Shown: positions 1 through 9,500, counted from the stretch's first letter. The stretch is 64,000 bases of DNA from CALKXV01 sp964632495 (GCA_964632495.1 CAZWDS010000009.1:1-64000); one strand, 5' to 3'. A program made the numbers and translations. The notes: generated by a model not told the origin, from the sequence alone.

Positions 1-3000
1 ATCGGGGCAAGGCCCGCCATCGTCGTGATGGTCGTCAGCAGCACCGGGCGAATGCGCGCCTCGGCGGTGCGCACGATCGCTTCCAAACGCGGCATGTAGC
101 GGCTGTATTCCTGATAGGTGTCGATCAGAACAATGTTGTTGTTCACCACGATCCCCGCAAGCGCCACGATGCCCGTCCCGGTCATAATGATCGAGAACGT
201 CTGATCCATGATCAACATGCCCCAGAGTACGCCGGTGGTGGACAGAACCACCGCCAACAACACCAGAACGGCATTATAGACGCTGTTGAACTGCGCCAAG
301 AGGATGATGAACATCAGTCCCAAGGCGGCCGAGAACCCGGTTTGCAAGAAGGCGGCACTTTCGGCTTGGTCTTCCTGATCACCGGTCCATTCCCAGTCGA
401 TGTCGGCGGGGAAGGGGTTTTCGGCTTCGATCCATTTGGTGATCAGCTCGATTCGCTCGTTCGGATTAACCGGAACAAAAGACACGTCGTCGCTCTCAAG
501 GGCGTCAAGGAACGCTGGTGTGTCGTTTGCAAAATCTGGATGCGTTACCAAGAAATTGCCGATCTGAAGTGCATCATTTTTAAACTTTGCAGCGTTACCT
601 GTGGCGTCCCATTCCTCCTCAGTCAATTCAGACCCAATGCCGAGGATCTCGTCTCCACGGGTGATTTTTAACATTCCGTTTTCGACACCGGCTTTCACAT
701 CAAAGAACCGCTTTTGATCAACTCGGTTGATCTGGGCCAGTTGTTCGACGGGTTTGCGGGTGATGAAGTTTGACAAGGGTACAAGGCCGTCGGCGGTGCG
801 CACTTTCAGGGTGTCCAGCGTCGCCAGAACCCGGTCGTTTTCGGGCAAGCGCACGCGGATCTCGATTTCCTCGTCCGAACTGTCTACGCGCATGGTGTCC
901 AAAAGCACGCCGCGCGTCACCAATTGAACCATACCGCCGACGGTGGCGACATCCGCGCCGTAGCGGCCCGCCTTTTCAACATCCACGTCAATTTGCCAGT
1001 CGATGCCGGGCAGGGGCAGGTTGTCTTCCACGTCAACCAGCCCGGGCAGATCGTCAAAAAACGCGCGCGCCGTGGCGGTGCTGGACTGCAGGCTTTCCCA
1101 ATCGTCGGATTTTAGGCGCAAATGCACAGGTTTTGCGCTGGCCGGACCATTGGCAAGGTTCAGAACCTCGGTCTTGATGCCGGGGATGAGGGCCAGTTTC
1201 GATTGCAGATCAGCCACCACCAGATCGCCGTCCAAGTCTGCCAGAGGAATGTCGTTGGCAATCGCGAAATCGGCGCGGTCTTCCCATGGGATCAGCTCGA
1301 TCTGAACCTGACCAATGGCATCGTTCGGACCCGCCGCACCGCCCGTGTTGGCGTTCAGACCACCAGCCCCCGCAAAGGCAAAAGCGTTGTCGATGCCAGG
1401 CGTGCCAAGGATCGCTTCTTCCACTTGGCGAACGATGGCGTCTTTTTCGGTCAGGCTCATGTTGCCGCGCGCGCGGACATAGACGATGGCCTGCTCGGGC
1501 TCGGATTCCACGAAGAATTCCACGCCGTTGTTGTTTTCGCCGAAGTAGCCAAAGACCGATATAACAAAGAAGATAATCGCGCCGATGGTGACCAGTGGCA
1601 TAACAGGGTTGCCCGCGATGAAGGCGATGAAATACCCGAACAATGTGCGGCGGCCCTCAACCTCGACCTTGTTTTTCTGACGTTCGATCTTGGCCGCGCC
1701 CAATACAATCGACGACAATATACATGCGGCGACAAAGCCAATTGGGCCAATCAGCATGGGCAGTGGATCACCACCGCCGGTCATGTAGGACGGATTGATC
1801 GTTTGCATCGCGAAGATGAACATGACGAACAGTACGACCGGCACCAGTGCTGCGCGCGCGACCCATGGCAGGGTGCGTTTCAGGGCGGCCGAGGCGCCTT
1901 CGAACTTGCGGCTCATCCGGCCTGCGACACCGCCCATGACGGGCAAATAGATCAGCGCGACGACCAGCGAGGCCGAGAGGACGAAGATCAATGTTACAGG
2001 TAACATCCCCATGAACTGACCGGGCACACCGGGCCAGAACAGCATGGGCAGGAAAGCGCAGAGCGTGGTGGCGGTCGAGGATACGACGGGCCAGAACATG
2101 CGCGTCGCGGCCTCGACATAGGCGTGCATCGGGCCGGTGCCTTCCTGAATGCGTTTGTCAGCGTATTCCGTCACCACAATCGCGCCATCGACCAACATAC
2201 CGACGGCAAGGATCAAACCGAACATTACGATGTTCGAGATCGACACGCCCATCACCGCCAAAAACGCGAAACACAAAAGGAACGACGTCGGAATGGCAAA
2301 TCCCACCAACAGGGCCGAGCGCGCGCCCAAGGCGGCCAGAACCACGATCATCACCAGCGCAATCGCCGTCAGGACCGAGCCTTCCAACTGGCTGACCATC
2401 GAGTTCACCTGCCGCGACTGATCGTTCGATGTGCCAACGGTGATTGCATCCTGCAATTCTGTCGGCCACGTCGAAATCTCGTCTTCAATCTCGGCCTCGA
2501 CCAAAGCGACTGTGTCGATGATGTTGAAACCTTTGCGCTTGACCACCTGAAGGGCAACGGTTTTTTCGCCGTTAAAACGGGCGGTTCCGGCGCGATCTTC
2601 AAACGTTAGCCCGATCTCGGCGATGTCACCAAGGGTGATCACCCGGTCGCCCTCGGTTTTCACAGGCAGGCTATAGATGTCTTGCGTATCATTGAAAGAC
2701 GATGGGATTTTGACGGCGAAGGCACCGCTTTCGGTTTCGACCTCACCCGCCGCAATAAGCTGGTTGTTGTTGACGACCACGCTGATCAACTCGCCTGCGG
2801 TCACATTGTAGGCTTCCAGGCGCAAGGGGTCGATTACCACTTCGACCATCTCATCGCGGTGGCCCGTCAAGGCGGCTTCCAGAACCGGATCAAGGCTTTC
2901 AATTCTGTCCTGCAAGTCCTTGGCATAGCGCAACAAAGTGCGCTCGGGCAGGGCACCCGTCAGGTTCACGATCAGGATCGGAAATTCCGAGAAGTTGAAC

Positions 3001-3392
3001 TCGTTGATCGAATATTGCTCGGCCCCCGCCGGAAAGCTGGCTTCGGCGTTGTTCATGGCGTCGCGGATGTCGGCCAGAATTTTGGTCTTGTCCCAGCCGA
3101 ACTCGAATTCCAACACAACACCGGCATAGCTTTCGGCTGCAGTGCCTTGCATCGTCTTCAACCCATCCAGATCGGCCAATTCGGTTTCCATCGGCTTGAC
3201 CAACAGCTTTTCGCTGTCTTCCGCTGAAATACCCGGAAAGGGAACGCTGACGAAAATCGCGGGGATTTCGATGTCGGGTTCGCCCTCTTTGGGCAATTGC
3301 GCATAGGCAAACGCGCCCGCCAGAATGGAGAGCGCGATAAAGGCGATGACCATCCGCGCCCGGTTGGCAGCCCAGTCGACGATGCCGGTCAT
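1..3392 (-). CDS. RND-family efflux permease (3' end cut by window edge)
   Basis: Inner-membrane proton-driven exporter of the resistance-nodulation-division superfamily, expected to work with the adaptor gene just upstream. About 1130 residues are visible and the C-terminus lies outside the window. It shows an N-terminal membrane helix (IAFIALSILAGAFAYAQLP), periplasmic porter domain, the TM4 region LAVGMLVDGAIVVTEYADK and the TM10 region GIVVNNNIVLIDTYQEYSR. At the positions of the AcrB proton-relay pair Asp407/Asp408 it has Asp-Gly, and Asn where AcrB has Lys940, so it belongs with the non-HAE1 RND pumps and substrate cannot be inferred. It is longer than the usual 1050 aa because of an extra stretch with two hydrophobic segments between the two halves. 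Its ATG overlaps the adaptor stop codon (ATGA), implying translational coupling. Confidence 0.93.
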   Translation of the reverse strand, partial: MTGIVDWAANRARMVIAFIALSILAGAFAYAQLPKEGEPDIEIPAIFVSVPFPGISAEDSEKLLVKPMETELADLDGLKTMQGTAAESYAGVVLEFEFGWDKTKILADIRDAMNNAEASFPAGAEQYSINEFNFSEFPILIVNLTGALPERTLLRYAKDLQDRIESLDPVLEAALTGHRDEMVEVVIDPLRLEAYNVTAGELISVVVNNNQLIAAGEVETESGAFAVKIPSSFNDTQDIYSLPVKTEGDRVITLGDIAEIGLTFEDRAGTARFNGEKTVALQVVKRKGFNIIDTVALVEAEIEDEISTWPTELQDAITVGTSNDQSRQVNSMVSQLEGSVLTAIALVMIVVLAALGARSALLVGFAIPTSFLLCFAFLAVMGVSISNIVMFGLILAVGMLVDGAIVVTEYADKRIQEGTGPMHAYVEAATRMFWPVVSSTATTLCAFLPMLFWPGVPGQFMGMLPVTLIFVLSASLVVALIYLPVMGGVAGRMSRKFEGASAALKRTLPWVARAALVPVVLFVMFIFAMQTINPSYMTGGGDPLPMLIGPIGFVAACILSSIVLGAAKIERQKNKVEVEGRRTLFGYFIAFIAGNPVMPLVTIGAIIFFVISVFGYFGENNNGVEFFVESEPEQAIVYVRARGNMSLTEKDAIVRQVEEAILGTPGIDNAFAFAGAGGLNANTGGAAGPNDAIGQVQIELIPWEDRADFAIANDIPLADLDGDLVVADLQSKLALIPGIKTEVLNLANGPASAKPVHLRLKSDDWESLQSSTATARAFFDDLPGLVDVEDNLPLPGIDWQIDVDVEKAGRYGADVATVGGMVQLVTRGVLLDTMRVDSSDEEIEIRVRLPENDRVLATLDTLKVRTADGLVPLSNFITRKPVEQLAQINRVDQKRFFDVKAGVENGMLKITRGDEILGIGSELTEEEWDATGNAAKFKNDALQIGNFLVTHPDFANDTPAFLDALESDDVSFVPVNPNERIELITKWIEAENPFPADIDWEWTGDQEDQAESAAFLQTGFSAALGLMFIILLAQFNSVYNAVLVLLAVVLSTTGVLWGMLIMDQTFSIIMTGTGIVALAGIVVNNNIVLIDTYQEYSRYMPRLEAIVRTAEARIRPVLLTTITTMAGLAP

Positions 3393-4627
3393 TGGTCCGT
3401 CTCCCGAAGGGTGGCCACGACTGCGACACCATCGGTGACAAATTCCTGTCCAACAACAATGACTTCGACGCTTTCAGGCAGATCCGTCACCCAGATGCCT
3501 TCAACGGTGTCACGGATCACGCTGACGGGGGCAAACATCGCCGTGTTATCGTCCACAACCCGCACACCCAAGCGGCCTTCATCGTCAAGCGTCAGCGACG
3601 ATTGCGGCAACAGATGCGCGATCTGTCCATCGGATTGAATAAGAATTTCAGCGGTTTGGCCGTCGCGAATTTTCAAATCCGGGTTCGGGATTTCAACGTC
3701 CACCTGAAAGGTGCGCGTGGTCGGATCGGCCGAACGCGAAATAAAGCTGACCTGTCCGACAACCTCGGTCCCTGACGACAGGCGCGCGCCTGCCACCGAC
3801 CCGATGGCCACCCGGTCCACCTGCGTTTCGGGCACATAGCCGACCAGCTTGATCGTCTCTAACTGGATGATTGTGGCGCACAACGAGCCGGGTTGCATCA
3901 ATGACCCCAACTCGGCCGCGTCGCTTTCCAGAATGCCTGAAAAGGGCGCGCGGATTTCAAGGTTGCCTAATTCTGTTTCTGCGGCGGCCACTGCGGTTTC
4001 TGCGGCCTGTATGCCGGATTTCGTAGCTTCGACCCCAGATTTGGCCGCTTGCACGCTGGCCCGCGCGGATTGAACTGCGGCGGTGGTTTGAGCGACGCGG
4101 GTTTCCGAAGCAAACCCACCTTCAGAGAGGCGCGAGGCGGCGCGATCATTGATTTCAGCTTCGACCAAACCCGCTTCGGCTTCGGCCAGTCGCGCTTCGG
4201 CTTCGGGAACACGCACTTTGGCTTCGCGCAAACGGGCCTTTGTTTCGTCCAGCGAAATGAGGCGCGTGCCCGGGTCAAGACGACAGAGCACGTCACCTTC
4301 GGCAACCGTTGTACCGCGCCGTGATGGTTCGCTGATGATCTGTCCTGTGGTTTCGGCGCGCAGTTCAACTTGCCGGGCTGCTTGCGTGCGTCCGCGCAGG
4401 ATGACGGCACTGTCGACGGTTTGTGCGTCAGATCGCATCGTGACGACGGAAACGGCATTGTCGTCGATGGACGTGCCTGATGCTTCGGCCTCGGCAGGTG
4501 CGTCGTCGCCTGTTGCGGCCCCGGCTTGTCCTGCTCCGGCGAATTCCTGCATAGTGTCACGCTCAAGCACAACAAAATATAAGATTGCAACGACCAAAAG
4601 TGCGGTCAGGATGGGAAATACTCGCAT
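3389..4627 (-). CDS. RND efflux periplasmic adaptor (membrane fusion protein)
   Basis: A 412-aa AcrA/MexA-type adaptor that bridges the inner-membrane RND pump and an outer-membrane channel. It begins with an uncleaved-looking hydrophobic anchor (about residues 4-22), then a split lipoyl/barrel-sandwich domain (GTTVAEGDVLCRLDPG near residue 105) interrupted by a long Ala/Glu-rich alpha-helical hairpin (about residues 125-220), and beta-barrel and membrane-proximal domains at the C-terminus. AAGGA precedes the ATG at a normal distance. First gene of the operon, followed by the permease with a 4-base overlap. A perfect dyad lies about 65 bp upstream and is the likely operator. No outer-membrane channel gene is visible here. 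Confidence 0.93.
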   Translation of the reverse strand: MRVFPILTALLVVAILYFVVLERDTMQEFAGAGQAGAATGDDAPAEAEASGTSIDDNAVSVVTMRSDAQTVDSAVILRGRTQAARQVELRAETTGQIISEPSRRGTTVAEGDVLCRLDPGTRLISLDETKARLREAKVRVPEAEARLAEAEAGLVEAEINDRAASRLSEGGFASETRVAQTTAAVQSARASVQAAKSGVEATKSGIQAAETAVAAAETELGNLEIRAPFSGILESDAAELGSLMQPGSLCATIIQLETIKLVGYVPETQVDRVAIGSVAGARLSSGTEVVGQVSFISRSADPTTRTFQVDVEIPNPDLKIRDGQTAEILIQSDGQIAHLLPQSSLTLDDEGRLGVRVVDDNTAMFAPVSVIRDTVEGIWVTDLPESVEVIVVGQEFVTDGVAVVATLRETDQ

Positions 4628-4689
4628 GAGTGGGCGTCCTTGGATCCGCCGAAACTTCGCGTCCGGCCCTGATATTCTTTGTTAATACG

Positions 4690-4707
4690 CTAAACTGTTC
4701 AGTTTAG
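4690..4707. promoter_or_regulatory. perfect palindrome, probable repressor operator of the RND operon
   Basis: CTAAACTG-TT-CAGTTTAG, two perfect 8-base arms around a 2-base centre, in the 200-bp divergent region between the efflux operon (starts 4627, leftward) and the TPR gene (starts 4829, rightward). Size and symmetry fit a TetR-family operator, the usual regulators of RND pumps. No tetR gene is seen in the window. Operator function is inference. Confidence 0.6.
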
Positions 4708-4828
4708 ATTACATAAATCTGCGTTGGCCTGCAAGTTTTCAACCCCGTTCCAGCATTGTGTTCTTTGCAATCCTGCCATGCACGCGATAAGAGAGCGCTC
4801 AGGTTTTCAAATGGGTAGGAAAACAAGG

Positions 4829-5482
4829 GTGTCCGAGCAAGATTCCTTTATCAACGAAGTTTCGGAAGAAGTGCGCAAAGATCGGCTGTACAAGCTGATG
4901 AAGCGGTACGGCTGGATCGCCATTCTACTGGTCGTCCTCGTTGTCGGCGGCGCGTCGGTGTTTGAATGGCAAAAGGCCAAAGCGCGGGCCGAGGCGGAAG
5001 CCACGGGTGATGCTTTGCTGACCGCTCTTCAAGAAGAAACCCCCGAAGCACGCAACGAAGCACTTGGTAATTTGACCCCAAGTGATACGGCTGGGAACCG
5101 CGCGCTTGTGGGCTTGTTGCAAGCCGCAGCCTCCGCCGAGGCAGAAGACCCGGAAACGGCGCGGTCCACGCTGAATGGGATCGCTAATGATGCAGAGACC
5201 CCGGATGTGTATCGGGATTTGGCCCGTTTGAAGGCGGCCATTCTACCCGGCGGCGACCCAGAAGACCGGATCGCGCAGCTTGAACCGATCATGGTTCCGG
5301 GCAATCCGTTTCGCCTGTTGGCCATTGAGCAACGCGCTTTGGCCGAGTTGGAAATGGGTGACAGTGCCGCGGCGCTTCAGACGTTTCAGGATATTCTGGC
5401 CGATGCCGATGTCACAGAAGGCTTGCGCCGACGCGCACAGCAGTTGATTGTGGCTTTGGGTGGAACGCTGGACGAAAGCTAG
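4829..5482 (+). CDS. YfgM-like membrane-anchored TPR protein
   Basis: A 217-aa protein with a cytoplasmic N-terminal segment, one membrane helix (about residues 28-45) and an Ala/Glu-rich helical periplasmic domain with TPR-like repeats. It matches the YfgM family, an ancillary subunit of the periplasmic chaperone network at the SecYEG translocon. The GTG at 4829 was chosen because the protein then starts SEQDSFINEVSEEVR, the form typical of relatives, with AGGA 8 bases upstream; an in-frame ATG at 4811 is the alternative. The order yfgM-bamB-der is the same as in Escherichia coli, which supports the call. Confidence 0.85.
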   Translation: MSEQDSFINEVSEEVRKDRLYKLMKRYGWIAILLVVLVVGGASVFEWQKAKARAEAEATGDALLTALQEETPEARNEALGNLTPSDTAGNRALVGLLQAAASAEAEDPETARSTLNGIANDAETPDVYRDLARLKAAILPGGDPEDRIAQLEPIMVPGNPFRLLAIEQRALAELEMGDSAAALQTFQDILADADVTEGLRRRAQQLIVALGGTLDES

Positions 5483-5509
5483 GCGTGACTGGGTAGCAAG
5501 GGGCAGGAC

Positions 5510-6805
5510 GTGCGACATCTCTGTTTTGTGGTGATTGCGGCTTTGGGGCTTGCCGCTTGCGGGGATCAGGAAGTGATCCTTGAAGGCGAACGTCTTGATA
5601 TCGTGGGCGCGGTGGATGGCGACGTGGTCAATCAGGCCTTGCCGCTTAATCTGCCAGCGGCGCGAACCAACAGCGACTGGACCCATGTGGGCGGCAATCC
5701 ACAACATCATCTTAGTCACGTCACTCTGGGTCAAAACGTGTCGCAGGTCTGGAGCGCTTCAATCGGCGAAGGCAAAGGACGCAAGCATCGCATCACGGCA
5801 GATCCGGTCGTGGGAGGCGGTCGTGTCTTTACGATGGACAGTCGCGCGACGGTGAGTGCAATCACGACAGGTGGTGCCCCGGTGTGGTCCCGCGATCTGA
5901 CACCTGCTTCGGAAAATCCGGATGACGCCTCAGGCGGCGGATTGGCTTTTGGAGGTGGGACGGTGTTTGCCACCACCGGTTTTGGGCAAATCACGGCCCT
6001 GTCTGCCTCAAGTGGCGAACCGATCTGGGTCCAGTCCTTAGAATCTGCGGCGACGGGCGCACCGACCGTGGCGGATGGCGTGGTGTATTTGGTGACCCGC
6101 AACAACATCGGCTGGGCGCTGGACGCCAGCAACGGGCGCATCCTTTGGCAAGTTCTGGGCGCTGACAGCCGCAACGGTGTGGCAGGTGGCGCGGCCCCCG
6201 CGATTGCCGGTGGACAGGTGATCTTTCCGTTATCTTCGGGCCAGTTGGTCGCTGCGGCCATCGGCCCGGGCAACCAGACCTGGGCCGCCAGTGTAGCGGG
6301 CGAACGTCAGGGGCGGGCCTTTAGCCGGTTCTCTGACCTGACCGGGGATCCGGTTGTGGCCAATAATGTTGTCTATGCCGGCAATCACTCGGGCCGTGCT
6401 GCGGCGTTCAGTGCCGTGACCGGTGAACGGGTCTGGCGGGCCAATGAAGGCTCGCTCAGCCCGGTTTGGGTTGCGGGCGGTGGCGTCTTTCTGGTCTCGG
6501 ACGAAAACCGTCTGATGCGCTTAGATGCTGCGACGGGCGAAGCGGTCTGGGCGGTCAATCTGCCGTTCTTTGAGCGTGAGCGTATCAAACGCCGCGAAGC
6601 CACGGTGTCGCACTTTGGCCCCGTCTTGGCCAACGGACGTTTGATCCTTGTGTCCAACGACGGTCTGTTGCGCCAGTTTGACCCGGTTTCGGGTGCTTTG
6701 ACGGGGACTATGGAATTGCCGGACGGCGCGGCCCGCAATCCGGTCGTCGCCGGTCGTACTCTTTACATTGTCACCGAAAACGGTCAGTTGCACGCCTTCC
6801 GCTAA
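5510..6805 (+). CDS. bamB: BamB-like outer-membrane lipoprotein, PQQ-type beta-propeller
   Basis: A 431-aa lipoprotein: the signal peptide ends in the lipobox LAAC with the acylated Cys at about residue 17. The rest consists of repeated beta-propeller blades of the PQQ-like type, with recurring patterns such as ALDASNGRILWQ, ALSASSGEPIWVQ and RLDAATGEAVWAV. In the BAM complex BamB assists BamA in inserting beta-barrel proteins. It starts with GTG behind a purine-rich stretch (aaggggcagga). It lies between yfgM-like and der, as in E. coli. Alphaproteobacterial BamB proteins are divergent, so the role rests on blade pattern, lipobox and synteny. Confidence 0.88.
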   Translation: MRHLCFVVIAALGLAACGDQEVILEGERLDIVGAVDGDVVNQALPLNLPAARTNSDWTHVGGNPQHHLSHVTLGQNVSQVWSASIGEGKGRKHRITADPVVGGGRVFTMDSRATVSAITTGGAPVWSRDLTPASENPDDASGGGLAFGGGTVFATTGFGQITALSASSGEPIWVQSLESAATGAPTVADGVVYLVTRNNIGWALDASNGRILWQVLGADSRNGVAGGAAPAIAGGQVIFPLSSGQLVAAAIGPGNQTWAASVAGERQGRAFSRFSDLTGDPVVANNVVYAGNHSGRAAAFSAVTGERVWRANEGSLSPVWVAGGGVFLVSDENRLMRLDAATGEAVWAVNLPFFERERIKRREATVSHFGPVLANGRLILVSNDGLLRQFDPVSGALTGTMELPDGAARNPVVAGRTLYIVTENGQLHAFR

Positions 6806-6820
6806 ATCGGATCGCATCTC

Positions 6821-8293
6821 ATGAGCTTTACTCTCGCCATCGTCGGACGTCCCAATGTGGGCAAGTCGACCCTGTTCAACCGTCTGGTTGGAAAACGTCT
6901 GGCCTTGGTCGATGACCAGCCGGGCGTGACGCGCGATCTGCGCGAAGGCGAAGCGCGGATTGCGCATATCAAGTTCACCGTCATCGACACGGCAGGTTTG
7001 GAAGAAGCCACCGACGAAAGCCTGCAGGGCCGGATGCGCCGTCTGACGGAACGCGCCGTGGAAATGGCGGATGCCTGTCTGTTCATGATCGATGCGCGTG
7101 ATGGTGTTTTGCCGGCGGACGAGGTTTTTGCCGACATTCTGCGCAAGAAAAGCGCCCATGTGATCTTGGCCGCCAACAAGGCAGAGGGCCGCGCGGGCGA
7201 GGGTGGTTTGATCGAGGCCTACTCCTTGGGCTTGGGCGATCCCATTGGTTTGTCTGCCGAACACGGTGAGGGCCTAAGCGAATTGTTGATGGCATTGGCC
7301 CCGATTGCGGAAGCCGCGGACAAAAAAGCCGCGCGCGTCGCGGAAGAAGCGCCGCTGGTGGACGTGGACGTGTCGGACGACGACGAAGACGAAACGGACA
7401 TTCCATGGCCAACGCCGCAGAAACCCATGCAGATCGCCGTTGTGGGCCGTCCGAACGCGGGCAAGTCCACCTTGATCAATCAGCTATTGGGCGAAGACCG
7501 TTTGCTGACCGGCCCAGAGGCCGGGATCACCCGCGACGCGATCTCACTGCCGTTTGACTGGGATGGCTTGCCGGTGCGCATCTTTGACACGGCGGGTATG
7601 CGCAAAAAGGCGCGGGTGCAGGAAAAGCTTGAGAAACTCTCGGTCGCGGATGGTCTTCGTGCGGTGAAATTCGCCGAGGTGGTGATCGTTCTCTTGGACG
7701 CGGCCATTCCTTTCGAACAACAGGACCTGCGCATCGCTGATCTGGCCGAACGGGAAGGCCGTGCTGTGGTCGTGGCGGTCAACAAGTGGGATATCGAGGA
7801 TGCCAAGCAGGAAAAGCTGCGCGATCTGAAGGAAAGCTTTGAACGCCTGCTGCCCCAGTTACGGGGTGCGCCCCTGATTACCGTGTCGGCCAAGACGGGG
7901 CGCGGCATGGACCGGCTGCGTGACGCCGTTGAAAAGGCCTATACGGTCTGGAATCGCCGGGTGAATACCTCTGCCCTCAATCGCTGGCTGACCTCGATGG
8001 TCGAAGCCCATCCGCCCCCCGCACCGGGCGGACGCCGGATCAAGCTGCGCTATGCGACCCAAGCCAAGACCCGACCGCCGGGCTTTGTGGTCATGGCGTC
8101 CTACCCGGATAAACTGTCGGACAGCTACAAACGCTATCTGGTCAACGGGCTGCGACAGGATTTTGACATGCCGGGCACGCCGATCCGGCTGACGTTTCGG
8201 GGCCAGGGCGATAAGAACCCTTACCGGAATAAGAAGAAGGCCACGCCGTCGCGCTTGCGAAAGCACTTGGGCAAACCTTCACTGAAAGACTGA
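6821..8293 (+). CDS. der: ribosome-assembly GTPase Der (EngA)
   Basis: A 490-aa tandem-GTPase needed for maturation of the 50S ribosomal subunit. Two complete G domains are visible: GRPNVGKST near residue 9 and GRPNAGKST near residue 210, each followed by the DTAG switch II motif and an NK.. / NKWD specificity motif, and then a KH-like C-terminal domain rich in basic residues. An acidic linker (DVDVSDDDEDETDIPWP) separates the G domains. It follows the bamB-like gene by 15 bp and precedes a small LRR gene by 4 bp, so it is probably one transcript with both. Confidence 0.98.
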   Translation: MSFTLAIVGRPNVGKSTLFNRLVGKRLALVDDQPGVTRDLREGEARIAHIKFTVIDTAGLEEATDESLQGRMRRLTERAVEMADACLFMIDARDGVLPADEVFADILRKKSAHVILAANKAEGRAGEGGLIEAYSLGLGDPIGLSAEHGEGLSELLMALAPIAEAADKKAARVAEEAPLVDVDVSDDDEDETDIPWPTPQKPMQIAVVGRPNAGKSTLINQLLGEDRLLTGPEAGITRDAISLPFDWDGLPVRIFDTAGMRKKARVQEKLEKLSVADGLRAVKFAEVVIVLLDAAIPFEQQDLRIADLAEREGRAVVVAVNKWDIEDAKQEKLRDLKESFERLLPQLRGAPLITVSAKTGRGMDRLRDAVEKAYTVWNRRVNTSALNRWLTSMVEAHPPPAPGGRRIKLRYATQAKTRPPGFVVMASYPDKLSDSYKRYLVNGLRQDFDMPGTPIRLTFRGQGDKNPYRNKKKATPSRLRKHLGKPSLKD

Positions 8294-8297
8294 CATC

Positions 8298-8972
8298 ATG
8301 CGTCCGCTGATCTTCGGCATTCTGGTTTTTCTGGCGATTCTTGCCGCTGGTGTTCTTTACACGGCAAACCCCGGCAGCGAGGCGGCGTATGAGGCGGCCG
8401 AAAAGCGCATTGCTGCTGCCGCAGAAGACGACTTGCGGGTTCTGCGCCTTAGCGATCTGGGCGGATTAGGCAAACTGCCACCGGAACTGGGCGAACTGAT
8501 CAACTTGACCCAATTGGATCTGCGCGGCACGGCGATTTCGGATGTCTCGGCGCTGGCGTCACTTGAAAACCTGCGAATCCTCTCTTTGCGCCGCACGCTT
8601 GTGGATGACCTGCAGCCGCTGGAAGGGTTGAGCGCACTGGATACACTGGATCTGTCGCAAACATGGGTCCGGGATTTGTCGCCGCTGACAACATTGCCAG
8701 CCTTGCGGCGTTTGGACATTGGCGGGACATGGACGTCCAGTTTGGCCCCCTTAAGAGATGTGGCCAAGCTGGATTGGATCAATCTGCACAGCGCGATCAC
8801 CAGTGATGGCTCGCAAGATCACTTTCGGGCGTTGAAAGACAAAGCGGTCACTGTGAACAACGGTCGGGCCATCGCAGATGGGCATCGTCCGGGCCTGACC
8901 GAAAAGATGCGCCTGCGCGTGAACCGGTTGTCCCGGCGCATCCGTCTAGGGTTTCAACACCGGTCCGGCTGA
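8298..8972 (+). CDS. leucine-rich-repeat protein with N-terminal membrane anchor
   Basis: A 224-aa protein with a hydrophobic N-terminus (IFGILVFLAILAAGVLY) that acts as signal peptide or anchor, followed by five or so leucine-rich repeats of the short internalin-like kind (LTQLDLRGTAISDVSALASL, LDTLDLSQTWVRDLSPL). The C-terminal 40 residues are basic. LRR domains bind proteins, but no partner can be named. The start lies 4 bp after der, so translation is probably coupled, yet an LRR partner of der is not a known conserved arrangement. Confidence 0.8.
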   Translation: MRPLIFGILVFLAILAAGVLYTANPGSEAAYEAAEKRIAAAAEDDLRVLRLSDLGGLGKLPPELGELINLTQLDLRGTAISDVSALASLENLRILSLRRTLVDDLQPLEGLSALDTLDLSQTWVRDLSPLTTLPALRRLDIGGTWTSSLAPLRDVAKLDWINLHSAITSDGSQDHFRALKDKAVTVNNGRAIADGHRPGLTEKMRLRVNRLSRRIRLGFQHRSG

Positions 8973-9214
8973 CATCGGCCAATCCCCGCGAAAGCCGTCA
9001 CGTTCGCCAAGCAACTTCTGGCCGACCGGGTTTGGCGCGCAAAAAACGGCAAGTTTCCGCAAAACCCGAAGCGCTCAAATCAGCGATCTCTGGCGCATGG
9101 CTCTGCCGCTTGCGTGTTCCCATTGTGAGGGGCGAACCTGCGTCCTACCTCTTTCCTCGAAGCTTCAAAAAGAGGCCAGGGCCCGGCCTCCTCTCACATA
9201 GGAGACTTTGAGAC

Positions 9215-9448
9215 ATGACACGTTGGAATATCATTTTGGCGACCCTTTTGGGTCTGGGTGCAACGGCTGCAATGGCCGAGGTTGAAGATGCGAACGGCGA
9301 CGGCGTCTATTCGATGGACGAAGTCAAAGTCACCTATCCGGACCTGACAGAAGAGGTGTTCACGACGCTGGACGCCAATGCTGACGGCGCTTTGGACGAC
9401 GACGAACTGGCAGCCGGCGTCTCGGCTGGCCTTTTGACCGCGGGCTAA
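9215..9448 (+). CDS. small secreted EF-hand protein
   Basis: A 77-aa protein with a cleavable signal peptide (ending near AMA, residue 20) and two EF-hand loops: DANGDGVYSMDE and DANADGALDDDE, both with Asp at positions 1 and 5, Gly at 6 and Glu at 12, as expected for Ca2+ binding. It is therefore a periplasmic or secreted calcium-binding peptide. AGGAG stands about 10 bases before the ATG. A perfect 12-bp stem follows 13 bp after the stop. The function is unknown; such small EF-hand proteins are common in marine alphaproteobacteria. Confidence 0.8.
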   Translation: MTRWNIILATLLGLGATAAMAEVEDANGDGVYSMDEVKVTYPDLTEEVFTTLDANADGALDDDELAAGVSAGLLTAG

Positions 9449-9461
9449 CCCCTCCCGCCCC

Positions 9462-9500
9462 GGGGCCGTTCCTTGCTGCCTTTCCGCCAGGAACGGCCCC
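9462..9500 (+). terminator. hairpin terminator after the EF-hand gene
   Basis: Perfect 12-bp inverted repeat GGGGCCGTTCCT / AGGAACGGCCCC with a 15-base loop, 13 bp after the stop codon, followed by only a weak T stretch (ACTTT). Confidence 0.65.

Noticed and set aside
4735..4790. Two GTTC motifs near 4750 as an SOS box
   Set aside because: The spacer is 9 bases, outside the GTTC-N7-GTTC consensus.
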